Source of the DNA: Gluconobacter oxydans
GTDB lineage: Bacteria > Pseudomonadota > Alphaproteobacteria > Acetobacterales > Acetobacteraceae
Assembly: GCF_006539685.1 (NCBI RefSeq)
Contig: NZ_BJNM01000017.1
Span: forward strand, 1 to 63,104
Length of the DNA stretch: 63,104 bases
Reading direction: 5' to 3'
The translations under genes and the position numbers were made by a program. The notes under the pieces are model-generated. The model saw only the letters and a program-made list of their open reading frames with translations. It had not been told where the DNA came from and did not search any database. Every line of letters begins with the position of its first letter. Position 1 is the first letter of the stretch. This document shows, one piece after another, positions 17,171-24,996 of the stretch.

Positions 17171-18232
17171 ATGATTTCGGAAAACGCACCTTCCTCACCC
17201 TCGTCGAAACCGCTTCTGCGGGCCCTCCGTGGTGAAGCCGTCTGGCCGCCTCCGGTCTGGCTCATGCGTCAGGCAGGCCGATATCTCCCCGAATTCCGCG
17301 CCATGCGGGACAGGGCCGACTTCCTGACCCGATGCATGACCCCGGACATGGCCACCGAGCTGACGATCCAGCCGATCCGCCGCTACGGCATGGACGGGGC
17401 CATCCTGTTTTCCGACATCCTGATCCTGCCCTGGGCGATGGGTCAGTCCCTTGAATTCATTGACGGACGCGGCCCCGTGCTCGGCGCCATCCGCTCCGAA
17501 GCCGACCTCGCCAGACTGGACCCGAAGCGCGTACAGGATGCCGTCGCACCCGTGCGAGAGACCTTGTCCCGCCTCACAAAAGAGCTTCCGGACGTCACCA
17601 CGCTTCTGGGCTTCGCAGGCAGCCCGTTCACGGTGTCCTGCTACATGGTCGAGGGCGGCGGATCGCGGGATTTCGCCGAAACCCGCCGCATGATGCAGAC
17701 CAACCCGGCCCTGTTCGATCGCCTGATCGACACCCTGACCTCGAGTACCGCCGAGATGCTCTGCGGCCAGATCGAAGCCGGTGCGGAAGCCGTAATGCTG
17801 TTCGATTCCTGGGCCGGAATCCTGCCGCCCTCCGCGTTCCGCCGCTACGTGATCGAGCCGACGCGCCAGATCGTCGAGTACATCCGTGCCCGTCACCCCA
17901 AGACGCCGATCATCGGTTTCCCGCGTCTTGGCGGCATCATGGTCCGCGAATATGCCCAGAAAACCGGCGTCAACACGCTCGCCCTCGACACCGTCGCCGA
18001 CCCGGCCCAGATCTCCGAACTGGTCTCCGAAGTCCGCCCCGGCCTGACGCTTCAAGGCAACATGGATCCGATGATCCTGTTCTCCGGCGGCGAGACAATG
18101 ATCCGCGAAGCCCAGGCCATCCGGGACGCGATGCGCGGAAAACCGCATGTTTTCAACCTCGGACACGGCGTCATGCAGCACACGCCACCTGAAAACGTGG
18201 CGGCCCTCGTCGAGGCGGTACGCGCGGTATGA
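17171..18232 (+). CDS. hemE: Uroporphyrinogen decarboxylase
   Basis: This 353-residue cytosolic enzyme removes four carboxyl groups from uroporphyrinogen III to give coproporphyrinogen III in haem synthesis. The two PROSITE-type signatures are present: PPVWLMRQAGRYLPEFR near the N-terminus and GFAGSPFTVSCYMVEGGGS in the middle, with active-site Asp in ILFSDILILPWAMG. The ATG at 17171 is preferred; an in-frame GTG at 17162 is possible. The stop overlaps the following HAD gene by ATGA, and hemJ follows, so this is a haem operon next to the putative origin. Confidence 0.96.
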   Translation: MISENAPSSPSSKPLLRALRGEAVWPPPVWLMRQAGRYLPEFRAMRDRADFLTRCMTPDMATELTIQPIRRYGMDGAILFSDILILPWAMGQSLEFIDGRGPVLGAIRSEADLARLDPKRVQDAVAPVRETLSRLTKELPDVTTLLGFAGSPFTVSCYMVEGGGSRDFAETRRMMQTNPALFDRLIDTLTSSTAEMLCGQIEAGAEAVMLFDSWAGILPPSAFRRYVIEPTRQIVEYIRARHPKTPIIGFPRLGGIMVREYAQKTGVNTLALDTVADPAQISELVSEVRPGLTLQGNMDPMILFSGGETMIREAQAIRDAMRGKPHVFNLGHGVMQHTPPENVAALVEAVRAV

Positions 18233-18933
18233 CAACCGCCCTGGACCCGGCAGGCCAGCTGAAACTGGTCATTTTCGACTGCGATGGCGTTCTCGTGGAC
18301 AGCGAAGGCCCGTCCTGCCGGGCCACGGCGGAATTCGCCCGCTCCAAGGGGCTGTCCATTTCGGATGACGAGGCGCATAAGCGTTTTGCGGGCAAGGCCC
18401 TGCCGCAGATCGTGACAGAACTCGAGCAGGAACTCGGGCATTCCCTACCGGAAGAAACGGCATTCAAACTGCGCGAAAATCTCGTACAGATGATGCGAAA
18501 AAGCGCAGAACCCGTAAGCGGAGCGCTCGAAATGCTGGCAGGCGTTCGGGCTTTGGGAATGCCGGTTCGCGTCGGCTCCAATTCTTCCGTCCGGGAGATG
18601 GAAGCCAAGTTCGAGCGCACCGGAATGTCGCAGTATTTCCCCGAAAACCGCATCCATTCCGCCAATGACATGGGCTGCCCCAAACCCGCTCCGGACGTCT
18701 ATCTGTACGCCGCAAAGGCCGAGAGTGTACTGCCAGAAAACTGTGTCGTCATCGAAGACAGTAATACCGGTGCGGAAGCAGCCTGGAAGGCCGGCATGGC
18801 CTGTGTGCTTCTTCGCCCCGATGATGTGCCTCTGCCGCCGTTCTGGCCCGTCGAAGGCTCCGTCCGCATCACGCATCTGGACGAGCTGGTACCCCTGCTG
18901 CGCCGGACGCTGGAAAGCCAGAAACACGCATGA
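18229..18933 (+). CDS. HAD-superfamily phosphatase (subfamily IA)
   Basis: This 234-residue protein has the HAD motifs: VIFDCDGVLVDSE (motif I, nucleophile Asp), VGSNSS (motif II), GCPKPAPDVY (motif III Lys) and CVVIEDSNTGAEAAWKAGM (motif IV), with a helical cap after motif I. It is like phosphoglycolate or sugar-phosphate phosphatases (YfbT/GPH type). It lies between hemE and hemJ with 4-bp overlaps at both ends, so it is co-translated with haem enzymes. Any direct haem role is unproven, and the substrate is unknown. Confidence 0.88.
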   Translation: MTTALDPAGQLKLVIFDCDGVLVDSEGPSCRATAEFARSKGLSISDDEAHKRFAGKALPQIVTELEQELGHSLPEETAFKLRENLVQMMRKSAEPVSGALEMLAGVRALGMPVRVGSNSSVREMEAKFERTGMSQYFPENRIHSANDMGCPKPAPDVYLYAAKAESVLPENCVVIEDSNTGAEAAWKAGMACVLLRPDDVPLPPFWPVEGSVRITHLDELVPLLRRTLESQKHA

Positions 18934-19376
18934 CCGACTTTCTCGCGACCTATCAGAGCTGGATCCTGTCCCTGCACATCATGGCGTTCATCGCCTGGAT
19001 GGCCGGGACGTTCTATCTGCCGCGCCTGTATGTCTATCACTGTCAGGTGGTACCGGGCTCGGCTGAAAGCGAGCGCTTCAAGGTCATGGAGCGCAAGCTC
19101 CTGCGCCAGATCATGACCCCGGCCATGATCGTGACCTTCCTTGCCGGTGGCGCGCTGGCCTCCATTCCCGGTCTGATCGACTGGAATGCCGGCTGGTGGT
19201 GGACGAAGCTGATCTGCGTTCTGGGGCTTGCCGGTTTCCACGGCGCCTGCGGAGCCTGGCGTCGCGCCTTCGCCGAAGACCGTAACCAGCACCCGGAAAA
19301 GTTCTACCGGATCGCCAACGAGGTCCCCACAATCCTGATGATGATCATCGTCATCATGATCATCGTCCGCCCCTGA
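18930..19376 (+). CDS. hemJ: Protoporphyrinogen IX oxidase, HemJ type
   Basis: This 148-residue four-helix membrane protein of the HemJ (UPF0093) family oxidises protoporphyrinogen IX to protoporphyrin IX. Conserved elements are SLHIMAFIAWMAGTFYLPRL with the haem-ligand His, a YVYH segment, ERKLLRQIMTPAM, and LAGFHGACG. It overlaps the HAD gene by ATGA and ends the hemE operon just before a long inverted repeat. HemJ near hemE at the origin is common in alphaproteobacteria without HemG/HemY. Confidence 0.92.
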   Translation: MTDFLATYQSWILSLHIMAFIAWMAGTFYLPRLYVYHCQVVPGSAESERFKVMERKLLRQIMTPAMIVTFLAGGALASIPGLIDWNAGWWWTKLICVLGLAGFHGACGAWRRAFAEDRNQHPEKFYRIANEVPTILMMIIVIMIIVRP

Positions 19377-19387
19377 AAAAGATCCTG

Positions 19388-19489
19388 AATAAAAGTTTTT
19401 GGTGAAGCTTTTTCCAAAAAGCTTCAAAGCCAGGAAGCGTCAAGGAACGTCACCTTTTTGAAAAAAGGCGACACCCAAAAACTTTTATT
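19388..19489. terminator. Long bidirectional terminator / dispersed-repeat-like element
   Basis: Outer arms of about 17 nt (AATAAAAGTTTTTGG and its complement) enclose a 20-nt hairpin (AAGCTTTTTCCAAAAAGCTT) and a smaller CCTTTTTGAAAAAAGG-type stem. It lies between convergent hemJ and the SDR gene and offers T-runs to both strands. The form resembles a repeat common in Acetobacteraceae intergenic DNA, from memory and not searched. Confidence 0.7.
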
Positions 19490-19493
19490 CGTC

Positions 19494-20465
19494 TCAGACT
19501 AGTCCGTATTTTACGCCCGTCATCTGTTCGGAGACGGTCCACAGACGCTCCGCCAGTTCGGGTACATGCGCCAGAGCCGGCAGCCCGGCGATCCCCGGAA
19601 CGCCACGGCGCTCTCCCGGGCCCTGCGGCCCGTAATAGCCGCCGTCACGCGCTTCCGGACTGGCCAGCGCATAGAGCAGCGGCCAGGCGCCTTCCTCGAC
19701 CGTCTGACCCATGGCGTGAAACACCGGACCGGCCACACGCCGCGCCAGCCCCCGCATGAACCGCGCCGCCTTGTTGGCGGACTGATCCAGACTGCCATTA
19801 TTGGCGACGATATCGCTCGCCGCCCAGCCCGGATGCGCGGCCCGCGAATGGATGGGCCAGGGCGCCTTGAGCGCCCGGCGATTCAGCTCCAGCGCAAACA
19901 GCAGATTGCACAGTTTGCTCTGCCGGTAACGCACCATCGGATTGTAGGAATGCCGCGCGTTCAGATCGCCAAACGGGATTTCCCCTTTCAGCGCCGCCAG
20001 AGACGCCACTGTCATGACCGTCGCATTCCCGGCTGCCAGTAGCGGCAGAAGCCGTCCGGTCAGCGCAAAATGCCCGAGATGATTGGTCCCGAACTGAAGC
20101 TCGAACCCGTCCTTCGTCGTCAGCCGTGTCGCCGGCCCCATAACTCCGGCATTGTTCGCCAGAAGATGGATCGGCTCGCCCCGGCTGCGCATGGCAGACG
20201 CAAAGGCCTCGATCCCGGCCAGCGACGCCAGATCCAGAAGCTCGAAGCGCGCTTTTACGAACGGCACCCGCTCATGCAGCCGCGCCAGAGCCGCCTGACC
20301 CTTGTTATGATTGCGCCCGCTCAGAAAGATCGCGGCGCCCTGCTTCGCCAGCCCGCAGGCGACCTCGAAGCCCAGACCCCCCGTCGATCCGGTAATGAGC
20401 GCCGTCTTCCCGTCCAGACGCTCAAGGGAATCCGTGGACCATGCGGGTGCGGCGGTCTGTGTCAT
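19494..20465 (-). CDS. Short-chain dehydrogenase/reductase
   Basis: This 323-residue SDR has TALITGSTGGLGFEVA (TGxxxGxG cofactor loop), LLANNAGVMG (NNAG motif), a Ser in TVMTVASLAAL and a YRQSK catalytic Tyr-Lys pair. The pattern with NHLGHFALTGRLLP and a long C-terminal part resembles retinol-dehydrogenase-like or WWOX-like SDRs of bacteria. NADP is likely because the Arg of SGRNHNKGQ follows beta-2. It is the second gene after dedA, 23 bp downstream. The substrate is not predictable. Confidence 0.88.
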   Translation of the reverse strand: MTQTAAPAWSTDSLERLDGKTALITGSTGGLGFEVACGLAKQGAAIFLSGRNHNKGQAALARLHERVPFVKARFELLDLASLAGIEAFASAMRSRGEPIHLLANNAGVMGPATRLTTKDGFELQFGTNHLGHFALTGRLLPLLAAGNATVMTVASLAALKGEIPFGDLNARHSYNPMVRYRQSKLCNLLFALELNRRALKAPWPIHSRAAHPGWAASDIVANNGSLDQSANKAARFMRGLARRVAGPVFHAMGQTVEEGAWPLLYALASPEARDGGYYGPQGPGERRGVPGIAGLPALAHVPELAERLWTVSEQMTGVKYGLV

Positions 20466-20488
20466 CGGGTCTGTCCTTCCAGTGTGGG

Positions 20489-21130
20489 TCAGCTCGGTTT
20501 CGTCTCTGCGCGGGCCTCGTCGCGTTTTTCATCCGCTTCGGCTTCCTTGAGGGCCTCATCCGTCAGGCGCTTCTCGTTCTTCTTGAGGAAGATGAGCCCC
20601 CCGATCAGACAACTCACCCCCAGAATGGCCATGACCACACCCACAGGCCCCGAGATCTTTTCGATCTGCTTGCCCAGTTCATAGGTTACGAAGGCATAGC
20701 CTCCCGCCCAGCAGATGCCGCCCATCGCATTGAAGAACAGAAACGAATGCCAGGGCATCCGGTTCGCTCCGGCCAGCAACGCCACGAACACACGCAGCAC
20801 TGCGATGAAGCGGCCGAGGAACACGACGATCCCGCCATGCTTGCGGAACAGATACCGCCCCAGCATCAGCCGCTCTTCCGTCATGCCGACCTTGTGGCCG
20901 TGCTTTTTCAGAATGCCGTAACCGAAGTGATGGCCGATCAGATACCCGATATTGTCACCCATGATGGCGCCAAGCACGGCGGCCAGGGCGATCCAGCGGA
21001 TTTCCAGATGATGGGTACTGCCCGCATAGAGCGAAGCCGCGATGATGACGCTTTCCGCCGGAAGGGGAAGGCCCATGCTCTCGAACATGACGATGACGCC
21101 AACGACGCCGTAGCCGTAATGCACCAGCAT
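20489..21130 (-). CDS. DedA-family membrane protein
   Basis: The protein (213 residues from ATG 21130) is a DedA/Tvp38-type integral membrane protein. Marks are FESMGLPLPAESVIIAASLYAG, GDNIGYLIGHHFG, and FLGRFIAVLRVFVALLAGANRM, which carry the conserved Glu, Gly and Arg residues. The C-terminus is a charged tail rich in Lys/Glu/Ala. DedA proteins move lipid carriers such as undecaprenyl phosphate or phospholipids and affect envelope integrity and pH tolerance. The frame is open upstream past the promoter; the start could be a few codons earlier than 21130 at a non-ATG codon. Confidence 0.85.
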   Translation of the reverse strand: MLVHYGYGVVGVIVMFESMGLPLPAESVIIAASLYAGSTHHLEIRWIALAAVLGAIMGDNIGYLIGHHFGYGILKKHGHKVGMTEERLMLGRYLFRKHGGIVVFLGRFIAVLRVFVALLAGANRMPWHSFLFFNAMGGICWAGGYAFVTYELGKQIEKISGPVGVVMAILGVSCLIGGLIFLKKNEKRLTDEALKEAEADEKRDEARAETKPS

Positions 21131-21238
21131 GTGGTCGAGAAAATGACTGAGGTGAAACAGTGTCCTGGTCCCGTTCAAGCTGTGGCGGAAAGGAAGGCCG
21201 CCGGTTACGATACTACGGCATCGGAGACAGGATGAAAA

Positions 21239-23161
21239 ATGACGACATCGCCTTCCCCCACAGTTTCCCCCCGCGCTCCCAAATCCGCATCCGGAAACTG
21301 GCCGTCCTGGGTCACGCCCGAACTCGTGGCCGGCCGCACCCTGTCCTTTTCCGAACTGCGCACGGTTGGAAACTGGATCATCTGGCTCGAAAGCCGCCCG
21401 GATGAACAGGGCCGCTCCGTCATTACCGCCCGTGACCCCGAAGGCCACATCCGCGATCTGAGCCCGGCCGGATATTCGGTCGGCACCCGCGTGCACGAAT
21501 ATGGTGGCGGGGCCTGGGATGTCCGTCTGAAGAATGGTGCCCCGCAGGTCGTCTTCAGCGACCGCAAACTTGGCGGACTCTGGTTCAGCGACGGCACCAC
21601 TGCCACGCAATGGACACAGGCAGGCGAAAACCCCGAACACCGCTACGCCGACCTGACCTTCGACCCTGTTTCCGATGCCGTGTTCTGCGTGCGCGAAAGC
21701 CACGGCGAAGGCACGCCCGTCGCAACCCTCGTCCATGTGCAGTCCGACGGCGGCGAAACCGTGCTGGCCAAAGGCGCGGATTTCTACGCCGCCCCCCGCC
21801 CCTCACCCGACGGACGTTTCCTGGCCTGGTTCAGTTGGAACGACCCGGCCATGCCCTGGACCGTCACAACCCTCTCCGTCGCTCCCTTCGACCGCACAAC
21901 CGGCACACTTGGCCCCGTCACCGATCTGACCGGCCCCGAACAGTGCAGCATCATCGAACCCTGCTGGTCCCCCGACGGCACGCTCTACGCCACGTCCGAT
22001 GCCTCAGGACGCTGGACGCCCATCCGCTTTTCCCACGATGAAACCGGCTGGCACCCGCACAGATTCAATGGCGCCAACGCCGAAATCGGCCTGCCGCACT
22101 GGGTCTTCGGTCAACGCACCATGGCCCCGCTGCCCGGAAACAGACTGCTGGCCCTCGGCATCCGCCACGGCCTCAATCACGTCCTGCTGCAAGACAATGG
22201 AAACTGGACGGACGTCTCCCTCGGCACCCCGGTTAACGTCCCGCAACCGCTCGAAGACGGACGGTTCGCCTGGATCGACGCCCCGACCGATGCGCCCGCT
22301 GCCATCGCCGTCGGCCGTCCCGGCGAACCGTATGACCGCTTCCGAACCAGCGTCACCCTCCCGCCCGGTGTCACAAAGGCCGATATCGCAACTCCCACCC
22401 CCTTGACCTTCCCGACCGCCAACGGCGCCGAAGCCCACGCCCTGTTCTACGCTCCCGCCAGCAGCACCAGCGCTCTTCAGCCCGGCGAAAAACCCCCGCT
22501 CGTCGTCATGGCCCATGGCGGTCCGACCGGCCGCGCCAACCCGTCCTTCGCTTTCAAGGTGCAGTGGTGGACGTCGCGCGGTTTTGCCGTCCTCGACGTT
22601 AATTACCGCGGCTCAACCGGCTTCGGCCGCGCCTACTGCGAAGCATTGGACCGCCAGTGGGGCGTCGCGGATATCGAAGACTGCCTCGCAGGCGTGCAGG
22701 CCGTGCTCGACCGCAGCCTTGCCGATCCGGCCCGCTGCGTCATCCGCGGCAGCAGCGCCGGCGGCCTGACCGTCCTCGGCGCTCTCGCCCAGTCGGACCT
22801 CTTCGCCGCCGGGACGTCCCTCTACGGCGTCACCGATCTGCGCGCCCTGGCCGAAGAAACGCACAAGTTCGAAGCCCGCTATCTGGACGGCCTGATCGGT
22901 CCTTATCCGGAAGACGAGGCCGTGTATCTGAAACGTTCCCCCATCACGCAAGCTGAAGGGATTACCGTTCCCGTCCTGTTCCTGCATGGCGGCGCTGACA
23001 GGGTCGTCCCCCTTTCACAGGCGGAATCCATGCGCACAAAACTCGAACATTCCGCCCTGCACGTCTATCCGGAGGAAGCCCACGGCTTCCGCGCCCGCGA
23101 AACCATAGAAGACGCCCTGCAAAGGGAACTCGCTTTCTATCAGCAGGTATTCGGTCAGTAA
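21239..23161 (+). CDS. S9-family prolyl-oligopeptidase-like serine peptidase
   Basis: This 640-residue protein has an N-terminal beta-propeller-like half (repeated WSPDG/PSPDG blades) and a C-terminal alpha/beta hydrolase domain. The nucleophile elbow is GSSAGG with Ser506, the acid lies in LHGGADRVVPLSQAE, and the His in YPEEAHGFR. The layout fits S9C acyl-aminoacyl peptidases or dipeptidyl aminopeptidases. No signal peptide is visible, so it should be cytosolic and degrade peptides. The gene is divergent from dedA and strongly C-biased at third positions. Confidence 0.88.
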   Translation: MTTSPSPTVSPRAPKSASGNWPSWVTPELVAGRTLSFSELRTVGNWIIWLESRPDEQGRSVITARDPEGHIRDLSPAGYSVGTRVHEYGGGAWDVRLKNGAPQVVFSDRKLGGLWFSDGTTATQWTQAGENPEHRYADLTFDPVSDAVFCVRESHGEGTPVATLVHVQSDGGETVLAKGADFYAAPRPSPDGRFLAWFSWNDPAMPWTVTTLSVAPFDRTTGTLGPVTDLTGPEQCSIIEPCWSPDGTLYATSDASGRWTPIRFSHDETGWHPHRFNGANAEIGLPHWVFGQRTMAPLPGNRLLALGIRHGLNHVLLQDNGNWTDVSLGTPVNVPQPLEDGRFAWIDAPTDAPAAIAVGRPGEPYDRFRTSVTLPPGVTKADIATPTPLTFPTANGAEAHALFYAPASSTSALQPGEKPPLVVMAHGGPTGRANPSFAFKVQWWTSRGFAVLDVNYRGSTGFGRAYCEALDRQWGVADIEDCLAGVQAVLDRSLADPARCVIRGSSAGGLTVLGALAQSDLFAAGTSLYGVTDLRALAEETHKFEARYLDGLIGPYPEDEAVYLKRSPITQAEGITVPVLFLHGGADRVVPLSQAESMRTKLEHSALHVYPEEAHGFRARETIEDALQRELAFYQQVFGQ

Positions 23162-23178
23162 TTTTCAGAGTGGGTATG

Positions 23179-23204
23179 CATGCAGGGACTCCCATCCCTG
23201 CATG
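23179..23204. terminator. Hairpin between convergent genes
   Basis: A perfect 10-bp stem (CATGCAGGGA / TCCCTGCATG) lies between the S9 peptidase stop and the end of the minus-strand hypothetical gene. There is no T-run on either side. Confidence 0.5.
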
Positions 23205-23219
23205 AAGCGCTCCGGAAAA

Positions 23220-23669
23220 TCAGTCGTCCGAAAGCCCGAACTGGCTGGGATAAGGCATCGCATTCCGGCCGAGCTTCTTCTTTTTCCACTCTGCCAGCGC
23301 GCGATCATATTCGACATGACGCAGCGCGAACTGCAGTGCTTCGACATGCCGCTCGTTCTCAGGATCCATCAGGTTCCGCCGCCACCCCGCCGTGATCAGC
23401 CAGTATTCCCCGGCCAGCCGCCACTCTCCGGCCGCGTGATACTCCAGCGCCAGCCGCTCAAGCCCATGATATTTGTTCTTCGGATTGGCGAGCGCTTCCG
23501 GCGTGAGGATGAAATCATCCCCTTTCCACAGAAAATTCGATTTCATGTAGGGAAACTGCCGGGTCATGACACCCGGATCCCCGAAATGCTCCTTAATCAG
23601 CATCGGAACCAGCCTGTCGTAAGACCTACGCCATTCGCACTGCACAGACCGTTCCCCTGAAAACAGCAT
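23220..23669 (-). CDS. Hypothetical protein
   Basis: This 149-residue protein belongs to no family I recognise. It is rich in Trp, Arg and Lys with helical segments (GLERLALEYHAAGEWRLAGEYW, VEALQFALRHVEYDRALAEWKKKK) that look like a TPR-like helical pair. It has no signal peptide or membrane segment. Codon use matches its neighbours and it is convergent with the S9 peptidase gene, which supports a real gene. The start may be ATG 23669 or a later ATG at 23603. Confidence 0.65.
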   Translation of the reverse strand: MLFSGERSVQCEWRRSYDRLVPMLIKEHFGDPGVMTRQFPYMKSNFLWKGDDFILTPEALANPKNKYHGLERLALEYHAAGEWRLAGEYWLITAGWRRNLMDPENERHVEALQFALRHVEYDRALAEWKKKKLGRNAMPYPSQFGLSDD

Positions 23670-23754
23670 TGAAGAGTGCCGCTTCTATAACGGGCACCTT
23701 CACCAGAGTCGATTTCGCCGGCCGGACCGGAACACACCAGACGTAGCATCAGGT

Positions 23755-23850
23755 GTGAATTAATAACCTTTTCAGTGTTATATATAAATAATTATATGTT
23801 ATAACAAAATATATCCACAGTTATAAAAGAAAATACTCGTCATTCCGGAA
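23755..23850. promoter_or_regulatory. AT-rich island in the gap before the DMT transporter gene
   Basis: The gap 23670-23961 holds no convincing gene. Bases 23755-23850 are mostly A and T in an otherwise GC-rich genome. They include the perfect palindrome TGTTATAACA (23797-23806) and ATATCCACA (23811-23819), one base from a DnaA box. It is probably a promoter and operator region for the flanking genes; another role is discussed in the findings. Confidence 0.45.
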
Positions 23851-23961
23851 ACGGGTTTGAATTTCCATAATACTTCTTCTAAGAAGCCTGACCGAGATTA
23901 CTGGTGCCCTGTCTCAGGACTGCACGTTTCCTTCTCTCTCCCGTCAGAGTCCCCGCGCCTT

Positions 23962-24927
23962 ATGGACACCAAAACCCTCTTCTCCGGAATGGCCCTGGCC
24001 TTCGGTGCCTATTCCGCGTTCGCCATCAGCGACGCCTTTTCCAAACTGCTGGACGGAAGTCTCGACCCCTTCGAGGTCGCGTTTTTTGGCGGTGTGTTCG
24101 GGTTCCTCATCCTTCCCTTCATTCGCAAACCGACTGAATCCTATCTCGACATCGTGCGTCCGAAGCTTCGGGGCATGTGGCTGCTGCGGGCCGTCTGCGT
24201 CTTCGTCGCCACAGCCGCCAGCGTCAAAGCCTTCATGCTGCTCTCGATGCCCGAGGCGCTGTCGATCACCTTCCTGATGCCGCTCTTTGTCACGATCCTG
24301 TCCGTCGTGCTGCTCAAGGAGAAAGTGACGTTCTGGGCCTGGCTCGCCGTCGCGCTCGGTTTTGCAGGCGTCCTGATCGTCCTGCGCCCCGGCGTGCGTC
24401 CCCTTAATCTGGGCCATCTGTGCGCCCTCATGGCCGCCTGCGCGAATGCGGGCAGCGTGATCGCCTACCGCATCGCCAGCAAGGAAACCGTCCGCCTGTC
24501 GCTCTTCGGATCGAGCCTGATGGGCGCTCTGGTCGGCAACGGTCTGCTGATGATCGCCCACGCCACATGGCCGTCCAACACAAAGATCTGGTTCTACCTG
24601 TTCGGATACGGCTTCCTGACGGCTCTCGGACAGCTCTGCATGATGCTCGCCACCGCCAGGGCCCCGGCAAACCGCGTCGCCCTGCCGCAATACAGCCAGA
24701 TGGCCTGGGGCGTTGCGCTGAGCTACTTCCTCTTCAAACAGCCGCTCGACCGCTGGACTTTCGTCGGCATCGCGGTTCTGACAGCATCCGGCATGCTGAA
24801 CTGGATCCGTCAGCGCATCCGCTACGAGAAAATGGCGATGAAAGAGCGTCTCGAACGCCTCAAGGCGCGCAAAATCGCCAAGGGCAACCTCAAAGCCGCA
24901 AAGAAAACGGCGCTCTCCGCCCGATAA
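23962..24927 (+). CDS. DMT-superfamily (EamA) transporter
   Basis: The protein (321 residues from ATG 23962) has about ten membrane helices arranged as two EamA repeats, the first ending near VLIVLRPGV and the second near VLTASGMLNWI. It is followed by a basic cytosolic tail (about 35 residues, many Lys/Arg). DMT transporters export amino acids, metabolites or drugs; no substrate mark is visible. An earlier in-frame ATG at 23857 would add 35 polar residues and is less likely because the membrane part begins right after 23962. Confidence 0.87.
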   Translation: MDTKTLFSGMALAFGAYSAFAISDAFSKLLDGSLDPFEVAFFGGVFGFLILPFIRKPTESYLDIVRPKLRGMWLLRAVCVFVATAASVKAFMLLSMPEALSITFLMPLFVTILSVVLLKEKVTFWAWLAVALGFAGVLIVLRPGVRPLNLGHLCALMAACANAGSVIAYRIASKETVRLSLFGSSLMGALVGNGLLMIAHATWPSNTKIWFYLFGYGFLTALGQLCMMLATARAPANRVALPQYSQMAWGVALSYFLFKQPLDRWTFVGIAVLTASGMLNWIRQRIRYEKMAMKERLERLKARKIAKGNLKAAKKTALSAR

Positions 24928-24996
24928 ATCCAGCTCCCGCCGCTGCACATACGGTCAGAACACTGGCCTCAGTCGCAGCGGCAACCCCAGCACCGC

